The position numbers were made by a program, and so were the translations under genes. Positions 46,402 to 55,496 of a DNA stretch of 64,000 nt are shown one piece after another; position 1 is the first letter of the stretch, and each line of letters begins with the position of its first letter. This DNA comes from Fibrobacterota bacterium (GTDB taxonomy: Bacteria; Fibrobacterota; Chitinivibrionia; Chitinivibrionales; Chitinispirillaceae). Location of the stretch: contig JAEZKP010000095.1 of NCBI GenBank assembly GCA_023436145.1, positions 124,001 through 188,000 on the forward strand, read 5' to 3'. Below the pieces are notes generated by a model that had not been told where the DNA came from, ran no database searches, and saw nothing but the letters and a program-made list of their open reading frames with translations.

Positions 46402-47358
46402 ATGAAAAGAAAACGGTTACAAGCTCCCCATGATCGTTTTTTCAAGGCAATGTTCAGTAAAATAGCAGTAGTATCCAGTTTTGTGCATACTTACCTCTAC
46501 TCAAACAGGAAGATAGATATTGATTTTATTACTTCTGTAATGATAAAAAACGACAATGTTGATGGGTTTCTGAATGAATTCCGCTCAGATATTGTTTACA
46601 GACTCTTTGAAAAAACAAAATCCCATTTCATATATCTTCTCTTTGAGCACAAAAGCACTCCGGATAAGAGAACTGTAATTCAACTAAAACGTTACTTAAA
46701 TACCCTTGAAAATGATATACCTGTATTTGAAAAATATGAAGGCCCGATACTGATCGTGATTTATCATGGCAGGAGGAAATGGAACATTTCTCTGTCACTG
46801 GATCTGGATCAGGCGAATCCTATTTTTCATAAACATGTTTCAAGACTTGAATATCTCCTTTTTGATTTTTATCACACTCCTGATGACAGGATCATTGGAT
46901 CCCCGCAGCTTCGCTTGACACTTATGGCGCTTAAATATGTAAAGACCAGGTCAATAATAAAGAAGATTGACTCCATTCTCGTAATCTTAAAAGAGATGAT
47001 AAATGAGGTGGATGTCGGGGAATATGTTGAAGAGCTATCACTTTATATCGATTCAGCTGCACCTTTAGATTTAAAAGAAAGTGTCTTGGAAAAGATTAAA
47101 ACAGTTATTATCACCGGAGAGAATAAAATGTCTTCAATTAAGGAATATTTCAAAGAGGAAGGTCGCAAAGAAGGGATAGAACAAGGGATAAAACAGGGAC
47201 TTAAACAAGGAATTGAACAAGGAATTGAACAAGGAATTGAACAAATAGCTGTTAATATGTTAAAAAATGGTGAATCTGAGGAAAAGGTCGCTTTCTATTC
47301 TGGCTTGTCCATGGAAAAAATTGCATCGCTTCGAATGCTTTTAATGAAAAACAGATAA
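46402..47358 (+). CDS. Rpn-family recombination-promoting nuclease (transposase_31-like)
   Basis: 318 residues from ATG 46402. The PD-(D/E)xK core lies at residues ~15-150: HDRFFKAMFS, RSDIVYRL, LLFEHKSTPDKRTVIQLKRY. The C-terminal linker holds repeats of EQGI encoded by three perfect 12-bp units. Members of this family cut DNA and are scattered in many copies. Alternative TTG start at 46393. No insertion-sequence ends seen. Confidence 0.85.
   Translation: MKRKRLQAPHDRFFKAMFSKIAVVSSFVHTYLYSNRKIDIDFITSVMIKNDNVDGFLNEFRSDIVYRLFEKTKSHFIYLLFEHKSTPDKRTVIQLKRYLNTLENDIPVFEKYEGPILIVIYHGRRKWNISLSLDLDQANPIFHKHVSRLEYLLFDFYHTPDDRIIGSPQLRLTLMALKYVKTRSIIKKIDSILVILKEMINEVDVGEYVEELSLYIDSAAPLDLKESVLEKIKTVIITGENKMSSIKEYFKEEGRKEGIEQGIKQGLKQGIEQGIEQGIEQIAVNMLKNGESEEKVAFYSGLSMEKIASLRMLLMKNR
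47209..47244 (+). repeat. 12-bp in-frame tandem repeat in the Rpn gene
   Basis: Three perfect copies of GGAATTGAACAA, preceded by degenerate copies from 47174. Copy-number change would lengthen or shorten the EQGI linker by four residues without frameshift. Confidence 0.85.
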
Positions 47359-47408
47359 ATACTGAATTCAAGATCGATTTGAGGTTTTAATTATGGAACC
47401 CGAGATTT

Positions 47409-47897
47409 CTAACCTGCTTTAAAATGAGGTTGCAATGCATCATAAGTATCTTCGATTGCCTGGGAAATTACCTTGGTATTACCGATTACCGGCATGAAAT
47501 TGCTGTCTCCATTCCAGCGTGGGACTATGTGCATGTGAATATGCTGATCTATTCCAGCTCCACTTACCCTGCCCAGATTCATTCCAATATTAAACCCTTC
47601 GGGACAAAAACTCTTTGAAAGCACTTTTTTGCTCAGGCAGACAAGAGACCAGAGCTCAGATACGCTTTGCTGGTCTAATGAAAGAATATCTGAAGTATGC
47701 TGGTAGGGAACTACCATCAGGTGACCGTTATTGTAAGGGAAAAGGTTCATCATTACAAAGCAGCTGGTACCTCTATACAGGATAAGATTTTTGCGATCAT
47801 CAGTTTCCGCTGGCTTATTACAAAAGATGCAGCCTTCATCTTTTTTGTCTACATTTTGTATGTACTGCATCCGCCAGGGTGCCCATAAACGATCCAT
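47409..47897 (-). CDS. HIT-family nucleotide hydrolase
   Basis: 162 residues. Motif HIHMHIVPRW has the HxHxH triad and CIFC near the N terminus binds zinc in many members; FPYNNGHLMVVP is conserved. Probably an Ap4A- or AMP-conjugate hydrolase. Convergent with the Rpn gene. Confidence 0.9.
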   Translation of the reverse strand: MDRLWAPWRMQYIQNVDKKDEGCIFCNKPAETDDRKNLILYRGTSCFVMMNLFPYNNGHLMVVPYQHTSDILSLDQQSVSELWSLVCLSKKVLSKSFCPEGFNIGMNLGRVSGAGIDQHIHMHIVPRWNGDSNFMPVIGNTKVISQAIEDTYDALQPHFKAG

Positions 47898-47956
47898 AAT
47901 GTGAACTCTCCCTCATGATTTTCTTAATGATTGCCTTTAAAACCTACAAAATACAT

Positions 47957-47981
47957 TGCAGCATCCACTTTGTGGGCTGCA
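47957..47981 (-). terminator. Possible leftward terminator of the outer-membrane protein gene
   Basis: TGCAGC-(AT bulge)-CCAC stem with a TTT loop, pairing with GTGG-GCTGCA. Read leftward it precedes a T-rich stretch, but the T run is interrupted. Confidence 0.4.
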
Positions 47982-48007
47982 AATATTCACAGGGCACCAT
48001 GAGGCAA

Positions 48008-48943
48008 TTAAAAGGAAAAACTTATTCCGGTGTTGAGAAGAAAGCCAAATCCGTCCAGATCGGTATGCTTGTCTACATTGTCAAATGGAATCATGAGTTT
48101 TCCATCAAGGTAAAACCCGATTGGTATTACCGGTAGCTTAACCATTGTCCCGGCAACGATATGGCAACCCCAGTGTGGAATCATCAGGCTGCTGGTGATC
48201 TTTTTCATAATCTTTTTGGTTAGCTGATCGTTCTGGAAAACATCTCCTGACAACATACTTAGCGGTTTAACCCCTTCAATCGCTTCACCAAGTGCTTCTT
48301 CTATGAGTTCTTTGCTCATAATGGGGGTCGCAAAATGAAGGCTTGGACCTGCGCCAGCATAAATCTTTAGCACTTTTGCAGGAGCTTCGAACAGGTTTTT
48401 CCTTATGGTGAGATCAAAATGAAGCTTCATGAACGGAGTGTTTTTCAACCCCAGAAATTCCATATCGAACTGCTTGAGTGTGAGCGGAAGTGTATCGTAG
48501 ACTACATCGAAAAGACTGTCCGGGTGATGTGTAGTGTTGGGATTCACATTCTGGCGATAAGACATGGAAACTGGGTAGATAAGTGAACTCTTATATTCCC
48601 AGACTCCGAAATTAGTGGAAATCTCTATGGCATCCAACACTGGTATGACGTCGATAAAAAGTTTTGCACCTATATTGAAGGGCTTTTTGTCCCAGCTGTT
48701 CAGATCCATATAGATCGGCAAGCTGGAACCGCTTATTTGGCTCAGTATTTCAGGTCTGGACCCGGAAATTGAGGTTGTGTCAATAAACAGATCCCCAAAT
48801 GAAAGCTGTTTTCTGGTAACATCATCCATATCTAAAGAAAAATCGTTTCCCCAGTGAAATCCAAATCCAACAATGGCAAATGCCTGGATTGGAAGAATAA
48901 TGAAAAGAGCAGTAACAGGCAGTAGTGTTCGCAAGATGGACAT
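48008..48943 (-). CDS. Exported protein, probable outer-membrane beta-barrel
   Basis: 311 residues with a signal peptide (LLPVTALFIILPIQAFA) and strand-rich sequence ending in GFGFLLNTGISFSF, a typical barrel end with terminal Phe. No family recognised. A 15-bp palindrome lies 36 bases upstream of its start. Confidence 0.65.
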   Translation of the reverse strand: MSILRTLLPVTALFIILPIQAFAIVGFGFHWGNDFSLDMDDVTRKQLSFGDLFIDTTSISGSRPEILSQISGSSLPIYMDLNSWDKKPFNIGAKLFIDVIPVLDAIEISTNFGVWEYKSSLIYPVSMSYRQNVNPNTTHHPDSLFDVVYDTLPLTLKQFDMEFLGLKNTPFMKLHFDLTIRKNLFEAPAKVLKIYAGAGPSLHFATPIMSKELIEEALGEAIEGVKPLSMLSGDVFQNDQLTKKIMKKITSSLMIPHWGCHIVAGTMVKLPVIPIGFYLDGKLMIPFDNVDKHTDLDGFGFLLNTGISFSF

Positions 48944-48978
48944 AAGCTCTCCCGGGTGTAGGTCCTTTGATTGGTGGT

Positions 48979-48993
48979 TAAAACCAGGTTTTA
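48979..48993. promoter_or_regulatory. 15-bp palindrome upstream of the outer-membrane protein gene
   Basis: TAAAACC-A-GGTTTTA is a perfect inverted repeat. Its position just upstream of the leftward gene start fits an operator; the binding protein is unknown. Confidence 0.35.
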
Positions 48994-49130
48994 CCTGAAA
49001 TGAACGGCTCTTGCGGTACGCGAGACCGGCTTCATTTTTTTCAGGATATATTAATTATACAAAATCGTAACTGCAGTTATCTGCATTTTTTAATAATATT
49101 CCTGGAAACCGGTTAATTTTTAAAAAGAAT

Positions 49131-49370
49131 GGGTGTTTTGAATCACGGGGCAACGTTGATTTTGAACATGCAATTGGCAGTTATTTGAATGTTATGGGAA
49201 TGTCGGTGATGATGCAAATTGTATTATGTCAATTGGTGTTTTTTGAAAATGAAGAGATGTTTTGAATTACAGATCAACCTGGATTATGAACATGCAATTG
49301 ATAATTGTTTGATTATAGTGGAAATATCGGTAATGATGAATTTGCATATGTGAATATGGCGATTATTGTT
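49131..49370. repeat. Two diverged direct repeats with 124-base offset
   Basis: Copy A (49131-~49245) and copy B (~49255-49370) share TGTTTTGAATxAC, TGAACATGCAATTG, GAAATxTCGGTxATGATG-type blocks in the same order. No reading frame. With the palindromic part below, this makes up the 528-base gap between genes. Confidence 0.65.
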
Positions 49371-49382
49371 GCAATTTTAAAC

Positions 49383-49405
49383 GCGCAGGGAAGGAATCCC
49401 TGTGC
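49383..49405. repeat. Short palindromic element
   Basis: GCGCAGGGA/TCCCTGTGC stem (one G-U) with a five-base loop. A second inverted pair, GGAAATAAG (49433-49441) and CTTATTTCC (49476-49484), overlaps the end of the next leftward gene. Could be a REP-like element or a terminator without a T run. Confidence 0.45.
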
Positions 49406-49471
49406 TATAGGAAAGAAATCCTTTCAGGCTAGGGAAATAAGAAAGGAGAAGGAGTTTTATCCCTGTGCGAC

Positions 49472-50245
49472 CTAGCTTATTTCCACCTTTTGGCCTTTGG
49501 AAATTTCCATGATGGCGGCTCCGTTTCCACCCCGGACTGCGATTTCCATAAAACCGGTCGACCCCGGATAACACAATTTTTCCAGATGATTTACATCCTG
49601 GTATTGTGTCTTTACAGTAATTTTGTAATTGTCATTTAATTTGCAGGTGAAACAGGGTTCCTTCAATGATTGAAGATGGGAAAACCAGATATTGGTCAGA
49701 GCATTGCCGAAGCTGTCGATGTAAATAATTTCGCCTGTGATTCTGTGTGCATCAATTTGTGGTTCGGGAAATGGTATCTCAATGATACCCGATATTTGGG
49801 GGCCCAGTTTCTCAGGTTCGATTCCTCTGGAGACATGAGCTGCGGCAGCTCCGAATGTGTCCCGTGCCTGGAAGGTGGAGCTCGGATGCATTCTGGTGTA
49901 GGCTTTGTTCTCTATGCACCATAACTGATGTTTCTCTTTATGGAGAACCCAGGAAAGTACTCCGTTATCAGGTCCTGTGAAAGTGTAGCTATTAGTGCGG
50001 GCGACAATCGACCTGCATTCTATTTCGGTTGAAATACCTACAGCCACACAGAACACAGTACCCGCTGGAAAGCTGGTGTAAGAAGCCAGAAGGTTAAAAG
50101 CTGCGGCATGGATGTCACCCGGGGGGATCTGGTGATTGATATCGATTATGGTGGACTCTGGGGCTATTGAGTAAAGGACACCTTTTAGTTCACCGACAAA
50201 CCAGTCTTTGATTCCAAAATCGCTGATAAGAGCAATAAGTGACAT
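49472..50245 (-). CDS. SAM hydrolase-type enzyme (SAM hydroxide adenosyltransferase, DUF62)
   Basis: 257 residues. Family signatures: LISDFGIKDW, TGPDNGVLSW, TFQARDTFGAAAAHV, IDSFGNALTNI and EIAVRGGNGA. Related proteins split SAM into adenosine and methionine using water, and halogenating members use chloride or fluoride. The TFxARD and DSFGN motifs are those of the hydrolase type. Just after htpG. Confidence 0.85.
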   Translation of the reverse strand: MSLIALISDFGIKDWFVGELKGVLYSIAPESTIIDINHQIPPGDIHAAAFNLLASYTSFPAGTVFCVAVGISTEIECRSIVARTNSYTFTGPDNGVLSWVLHKEKHQLWCIENKAYTRMHPSSTFQARDTFGAAAAHVSRGIEPEKLGPQISGIIEIPFPEPQIDAHRITGEIIYIDSFGNALTNIWFSHLQSLKEPCFTCKLNDNYKITVKTQYQDVNHLEKLCYPGSTGFMEIAVRGGNGAAIMEISKGQKVEIS

Positions 50246-50291
50246 AAAATAAGCCTTTGCTCCGGGTTTACAATGTGCTGGGTTAATTGAC

Positions 50292-50322
50292 AGAGAAAAG
50301 AAGGGGAGCCATTTCTGGCTCC
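50292..50322 (-). terminator. Leftward intrinsic terminator of htpG
   Basis: Perfect 7-bp stem GGAGCCA/TGGCTCC with a four-base loop eight bases after the htpG stop; read leftward it is followed by CCTTCTTTTCTC. Confidence 0.75.
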
Positions 50323-50329
50323 GCCAGTT

Positions 50330-52219
50330 TTAAAGAGATGAGATTTTTTCCAGAATATTGTTGATTCTTCTGGAGTAGGCCAGAGGATCGGGTACCATTT
50401 GACCTTCGGCAATAAGAGCCTGTTCAAAGAGAAGTTTTGCCCATTCCTCCAGTTCAGGATCTTTTGCATCCTTTTCATATCTGGAATTCATGTTTTGCAG
50501 TATCGGATGTTCTGCGTTTATTTCCAGGATGCGTTTTGATTGGGGCACTTCCTGACCCATGGCTTTCATGAGTTTTTCCATGTGTGCGCCCATGGCGTTT
50601 TCATCAGCAACAAGGCAGGCGGGACTGTCTTTGAGGCGGGTGGTGATTCTGACCTCTTTGACCGAATCAGAGAGAATGTTTTTAATCCGTTCAGAGAGCT
50701 TTTTAAATTTGGATTCTGCTTTTTTCTTTGCAGATTGCTCTTCTTTGTCTAATTCTCCCAAATCAAGGTCGCCCTGAGTTACCGATTTGAGCTGTTTACC
50801 TTCGAAATTATAGATATCCTGGATTATGAATTCGTCGATAGGATCTACCAGGTAAAGAACCTCTATGCTTTTAGCCTTGAATATTTCCAGATGAGGGCTT
50901 TTCTCCACGATCTCCCGGTTATCGCCTGTGATGTAGTAGATCTCTTTCTGATCGGGCCGCATTCTTTCGACATAGGTCTTTAAGGAGACCAGATCGTCTT
51001 TTGATGTTCCCATGGAGGATTGGAAGCGGACGATTTCCAGAAGTTTATCTTTGTTTTCGTAGTCGATGTGCAGACCTTCTTTGAGAACCGGTCCGAATTC
51101 GTTCCAGAAAGACTTGTAATTTTCCGGCTCGTTTTCTGCCATCTCTTTTAATTTGCCAAGCACTTTACCGACTATGGCTTTTCTGATCCGGTCGATTATC
51201 GGATTTTTCTGAAGTATTTCGCGGGATACGTTTAAGGGGAGGTCTTCAGAGTCTACGATACCGCGCACAAAACGCAGATAATCCGGAAGCAGCTCTTTGC
51301 AATTGTCCATGATGAAAACCCGTTTGACATAGAGTTTTACTCCATGTTTGCGTTCATAGGAGAAAAGGTCAAAGGGTGCTTTTTCCGGGATAAAGAGCAT
51401 CGATGAGTACTCCATGATACCTTCTGCCCGGTTGTGAAGAATTGCCAGAGGTTTACCGAATCCGCCCAGCACCTGTTGATAGAACTCCTCATACTGTTCC
51501 TGGGTGATTTCGGATGGGGCGCGTCGCCAGAGAGGTTTTGTCTGATTGACCACCTCATCTTTACCTTTATCATCAGGAAGATAGATGGGGAAGGCGATAA
51601 AGTCGGAGTATTTCTTTATAAGAGAGCGAACCTGCCAGTTCTCCAGATAGTTTTGTTCATCTTCTTTGAGGTAGATGGTAATTTCTGTGCCATGATTTTC
51701 TTTGCTGGCTTCAGAGATGGTGAATTCGCTTTCACCTGAGGATTCCCATTGAACTGCAGGATCGGATGTGCCAGCTCTTTTGGTGATCAGTTTAACGCTG
51801 CTGGCGACCATGAATACGGAGTAGAAACCTACGCCAAATTGTCCGATCAGGTTGGAATCTGCTTTCTGATCGCCGGTCATTTTTTCCAGGAAGGCTTTAG
51901 AGCCGCTTCGGGCGATAGTTCCGATATTTTCGATGACTTCCTGGCGGTTCATACCGATACCGTTGTCGCTGATGGTTATAGTTTTAGCGGTTTTATCCAG
52001 TTTGATATGTATGGCCAGATCGGATTCGTTGAATTTGATCTCCGGGTTGGTGAGGGCTTCGAAGCGAAGTTTATCCAGCGCATCGGAAGCGTTGGAGATA
52101 AGTTCACGCAGGAATACTTCTTTATGGCTGTAAAGCGCATGGATCATCAGATGAAGCAGTTGTTTGGCTTCAGTTTGAAATTCCATATGCTGGGGGGTAG
52201 CGGCAGTGGTTTCTGTCAT
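50330..52219 (-). CDS. htpG: Chaperone HtpG (bacterial Hsp90)
   Basis: 629 residues. GHKL ATP site: ELISNASDALDKLRF, DNGIGM and GQFGVGFYSVF. Middle domain has SRE(I/V)LQKN, and the C-terminal dimer domain is present. Start with AGGAGG upstream. No CIRCE or sigma32 site was recognised ahead of it. Confidence 0.97.
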   Translation of the reverse strand: MTETTAATPQHMEFQTEAKQLLHLMIHALYSHKEVFLRELISNASDALDKLRFEALTNPEIKFNESDLAIHIKLDKTAKTITISDNGIGMNRQEVIENIGTIARSGSKAFLEKMTGDQKADSNLIGQFGVGFYSVFMVASSVKLITKRAGTSDPAVQWESSGESEFTISEASKENHGTEITIYLKEDEQNYLENWQVRSLIKKYSDFIAFPIYLPDDKGKDEVVNQTKPLWRRAPSEITQEQYEEFYQQVLGGFGKPLAILHNRAEGIMEYSSMLFIPEKAPFDLFSYERKHGVKLYVKRVFIMDNCKELLPDYLRFVRGIVDSEDLPLNVSREILQKNPIIDRIRKAIVGKVLGKLKEMAENEPENYKSFWNEFGPVLKEGLHIDYENKDKLLEIVRFQSSMGTSKDDLVSLKTYVERMRPDQKEIYYITGDNREIVEKSPHLEIFKAKSIEVLYLVDPIDEFIIQDIYNFEGKQLKSVTQGDLDLGELDKEEQSAKKKAESKFKKLSERIKNILSDSVKEVRITTRLKDSPACLVADENAMGAHMEKLMKAMGQEVPQSKRILEINAEHPILQNMNSRYEKDAKDPELEEWAKLLFEQALIAEGQMVPDPLAYSRRINNILEKISSL

Positions 52220-52430
52220 ATAATACCTCCTGTTTTGTGGTATGTTTGACGTATATAATTGGGTTTTTAGTTTTTGAATAATTTGGTAATCGCTAAAAAT
52301 AACATTTGGTTGGAGAAATTTGAAGAGTGATCGGAGAGGGGAAAAAAAGGAATACTAAAAGGTAGATCTGAACGTAATTGTTGTTTGCCCTACCACGGAT
52401 ATTATTTTCACTTAAGGGGTTAAATTTTTA

Positions 52431-53339
52431 ATGAACAAGTATTTGGCAGGTGTTATACTAATAGGTGTTATGATGCAGAGTGCGCTGGCTCAGGAAATTC
52501 CATTGCCACAGGATCTGGTTTCGGTGCCGGAGAGCAGTTCTACGTTAATGGGTATGGTTAGGGCGGGGATAATGTCTGGGGTGGTGCCTGGAGCAGCACA
52601 GCTGATACAAAAGCGTTACTTTATGGCTGGTACATTTCTTGCGTTTGAAGCGGTTAGTGGTTCAGTTGCCTATCACTATTACCAGAAAAACCACGAATTG
52701 CTGGATTTGGCCCGAAATTACAGAATAGAAGCTCTGGCTGATTCGGGTAGAGACAGTGCATTTTCTTTTGAGGAGTCATTTTTAGCGCAACAGGATGCCC
52801 GATTAGCAAAATACAGGATGTATAATGCTATTACGCTGACTGTGGGGGGGTATTTATTTAACATTCTGGATGCAATCGACGGCAGCATAGTGGATAAGCC
52901 TAAAAGCAGAAACCCGGCGGTGGCGGGGTGGCTGGCGGCTATTCCCGGGGCGGGGTTGGGCCAGATTTACAATAGGAAGTTCTCCAAAGCCGGTCTTTTT
53001 ATTATGGGTCAGCTTACTCTGGGAGCTTTGGCCTTTAACAATCACCGGCTGATGCAACATGCGGAAAGTGAGAATGCGCGTTTACTGAGATTGCGGGATC
53101 AGTCCGATATCGGTGCTGAGCTTTATAGTTCATACAATCGCGAATGGGATTTCCTGCGTAATTCAGCGTTCCGTAAGAGAAACACTTATTTGTGGTATTC
53201 ACTTATATTGTACTTTGTTAATATTTTCGATGCAGTCGTGGATGCGCATTTAAGTGATTATGGCCAGAAGATGAGAGTGTACCCTGATCTTTCTTTGCAA
53301 AGCGGTGGTGCCCAGTTGAACTTGAATGTAAATTTCTGA
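52431..53339 (+). CDS. DUF5683-type exported protein with internal duplication
   Basis: 302 residues, signal peptide (LAGVILIGVMMQSALA). Two similar halves: VPGAAQLIQKRYFMAG ... NILDAID and IPGAGLGQIYNRKFSKAG ... NIFDAVVDAH, each with two or three membrane-like helices. DUF5683-like proteins occur in FCB-group bacteria; function unknown. Confidence 0.7.
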   Translation: MNKYLAGVILIGVMMQSALAQEIPLPQDLVSVPESSSTLMGMVRAGIMSGVVPGAAQLIQKRYFMAGTFLAFEAVSGSVAYHYYQKNHELLDLARNYRIEALADSGRDSAFSFEESFLAQQDARLAKYRMYNAITLTVGGYLFNILDAIDGSIVDKPKSRNPAVAGWLAAIPGAGLGQIYNRKFSKAGLFIMGQLTLGALAFNNHRLMQHAESENARLLRLRDQSDIGAELYSSYNREWDFLRNSAFRKRNTYLWYSLILYFVNIFDAVVDAHLSDYGQKMRVYPDLSLQSGGAQLNLNVNF

Positions 53340-53371
53340 ACCGGGTTGATAATATTGAAGGATGGTGAAGT

Positions 53372-54367
53372 ATGACAGTGACTCTTAAAGACATTGCAGA
53401 GCGAGCAGGGGTGACCTCCGCGACTGTTTCCATGGTGATTAACAACAAACCAAACATTTCTGATGCTACCCGCAAGAAAGTTCTTAAGATTGCCAAAGAG
53501 CTTAATTATTATCCTAATGTTATTGCCCGGGGATTAGCTACCAAGAAATCAAACTCCATAGGGGTTATTGTTCCCAATCTGGCATCTTCGTTTGTGGTGA
53601 GAGTACTTCAGGGGATTAAGTCCACCAATCGCGATATCGAATATACGGTTCAGCTTTTTGATACAGTGGGGCAGAAGGAGAATGAGTCGCAGCTTTTTCA
53701 GCGCTTAGCCAGGGAGAGGCGAATTGACGGGGTCATCCTTATAAGTTCCACTGTTACCGATGAGGAGCTTAATATTTTCCGGGAGGAGAGTGTTCCCAGT
53801 ATTATTGTGGCCCGCAGATGTGAAAATCTGGATTCTGTTTATGTCAATAATGAGCAGGGTGCTTTCGATGCTACCGATTATCTTATAGGTAAAGGACACC
53901 GGTCCATCGCCTGTATAACCAGTTACAAGCATGGTGCGGCTACCGAGGATCGTCTTCAGGGTTACAAAAACGCTCTTCGGCATCATAATATAGAGTTTCG
54001 CCCGGAGCTGGTCTTTACTGTTGAAGATGATGTGATGAATTACGGGATAGAGGTGTTTGATAAGCTTATCTCTATAGAGCCTTCGGTTACTGCGGTGTTT
54101 GTGCCCGCGGGTGACATGGTGGCGATTGGTATTATAAAGGAGGCAAAGCATCGGGGGATAAAGGTGCCTTCTGAGTTGGCGGTGGTGGGGTATGATGATA
54201 TTCCGGCGGCAGAGGTGATTGAGCCGGCGCTTACCACTGTTCGTCAGCCCAAGCTGGAGATGGGGGATTATGCTATAAATATGATTGTGGATAAGATTGA
54301 GGGAAGGGAATCCGGGATAAAGCACAAGGAGCTTCCGACCAAGATAATTATCCGCGAATCTGCCTGA
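53372..54367 (+). CDS. LacI-family transcription regulator
   Basis: 331 residues. N-terminal HTH VTLKDIAERAGVTSATVSMVINN with hinge VIARGLATKKSNSIGVIVP, then a periplasmic-binding-type sensor domain ending in TTVRQPKLEMG. Typical length. The effector is unknown; no sugar operon is adjacent. It lies just before the repeat array and ssrA. Confidence 0.92.
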   Translation: MTVTLKDIAERAGVTSATVSMVINNKPNISDATRKKVLKIAKELNYYPNVIARGLATKKSNSIGVIVPNLASSFVVRVLQGIKSTNRDIEYTVQLFDTVGQKENESQLFQRLARERRIDGVILISSTVTDEELNIFREESVPSIIVARRCENLDSVYVNNEQGAFDATDYLIGKGHRSIACITSYKHGAATEDRLQGYKNALRHHNIEFRPELVFTVEDDVMNYGIEVFDKLISIEPSVTAVFVPAGDMVAIGIIKEAKHRGIKVPSELAVVGYDDIPAAEVIEPALTTVRQPKLEMGDYAINMIVDKIEGRESGIKHKELPTKIIIRESA

Positions 54368-54599
54368 AAAAGTGGTCTTTAGGGGTCTGAAAATTAAATA
54401 AGCGGCCCCGTTTACCGTATTATATATTGATGACGGGTTTTAAAGGCGGTTTAAAAACCACCGCGATCTTTGATTTTAAAGACATCCTGAAGCACATTCG
54501 GATCAGAAATTTCTGGTTTTTTATTTTAAAAGGATCACAATTTTCTGATTTCAGAGGTTCTGGTTGATTTATAAGGGAAATTTCATGAATCGGATAAAT
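54368..54599. other. Intergenic region after lacI
   Basis: Contains an imperfect hairpin (GCGGTTT ... ACCACCGC near 54446-54465) that could end the lacI transcript, and AT-rich sequence. No gene seen. Confidence 0.35.
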
Positions 54600-55045
54600 C
54601 CTGATCGCATTTGGATTAATTTACATATAGATTTCTTTTCTTATAATCAAAAATCTATAATCTGGAATTAATCCCGATTAGATATTGATTAATTTAGCAT
54701 ATAGATTTTTTCTCTTAAATCAAAAATCTATAATCCGAAAATAAATCCCGATCAGATATTGATTAATTTAGCATATAGATTCTTTTTTTTTAAATCAAAA
54801 ATCTATAATCCGGAATTAATCCCGATCACATATTGATTGAATTTACATATAGATTCTTTCTCTTAAATCAAAAATCTATAATCCGGAATTAACCCTGATC
54901 ACATATTGATCAAATTTACATATAGATTCTTTCTCTTAAATCAAAAATCTATAATCCGGAATTAACCCTGATCACATATTGATCAAATTTACATATAGAT
55001 TCTTTCTCTTTAAATCTAAAATCTCAAATCCGAAATCTCAAATTC
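54600..55045. repeat. Array of six ~73-bp tandem repeats before ssrA
   Basis: Units start at about 54600, 54673, 54747, 54821, 54893 and 54966 (72-74 base period). Each unit has a CCxGATCxxATATTGAT head, an inverted pair TATAGATT ... AATCTATA and, in units 1-5, the exact hexamer TATAAT. The last unit is decayed and ends five bases before tmRNA. No unique spacers, so not a CRISPR. Confidence 0.85.
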
Positions 55046-55050
55046 TTTTC

Positions 55051-55401
55051 GGGGGTGTACTGGCTTTCGACGGGGAACAGGAGATATTGGGTTGCATGTC
55101 GAGGATATCGGTTGGCCTCGTAAATCATCCGATAAACTTATAATTGCCGAAGATTATTCTTTCGCAATGGCTGCCTAATTAAAGGTGGCGACCTGGTCAG
55201 GGATCGCGCTTATTTTTGACCGGGCAAATTAAGGCGCTGGTTTGGCAGAGGGTATCGGCTGTCAGGCGAGATTACGATACTGGCCTTTTGGTTAGCGTGT
55301 TCTTCCGCGCATCAGAGGGTGAGATTTAAAAAGAAGAACTAAACATGTAGTGGCCCGTATTGATGGTTTTTCGGACAGGGGTTCAACTCCCCTCACCTCC
55401 A
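55051..55401 (+). ncRNA. ssrA: Transfer-messenger RNA
   Basis: 351 bases. 5' acceptor strand GGGGGTG pairs with CACCTCC (55394-55400); discriminator A at 55401; CCA is not encoded. TpsiC arm AGGGG-TTCAACT-CCCCT and the 5' GGCTTTCGACGGGG block are typical. The tag frame begins at GCC 55146 and reads AEDYSFAMAA then TAA (55176-55178). Rescues stalled ribosomes. Pseudoknots were not modelled. Confidence 0.96.
55373..55401 (+). other. Probable attachment site (left) in the 3' end of ssrA
   Basis: The TpsiC arm and acceptor 3' strand of tmRNA is the standard target for ssrA-integrating tyrosine recombinases, as in E. coli CP4-57. The integrase gene lies 218 bases downstream. No second copy was seen up to 64,000, so the right junction should be outside the window. 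Confidence 0.6.
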
Positions 55402-55411
55402 TTTAAGTTTT

Positions 55412-55439
55412 AAGGCACTTCTCCGCAAGTGCCTTTTTT
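55412..55439 (+). terminator. Terminator of ssrA
   Basis: Perfect 9-bp stem AAGGCACTT/AAGTGCCTT, six-base loop, followed by six T, eleven bases after the tmRNA end. Confidence 0.93.
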
Positions 55440-55496
55440 ATATCAAAAACCGCGAAATTCCCACTAAAAACCGCATTTTTCTTTCATTTTTCGCAA

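Noticed and set aside
46402..47358. Active insertion sequence
   Set aside because: Rpn proteins are often labelled transposase, but there are no terminal inverted repeats or target duplications around the gene.
52220..52430. CIRCE or heat-shock operator at htpG
   Set aside because: No TTAGCACTC/GAGTGCTAA inverted repeat was found.
54600..55045. CRISPR array
   Set aside because: The whole 73-bp unit repeats with no unique spacers, and there are no cas genes nearby.
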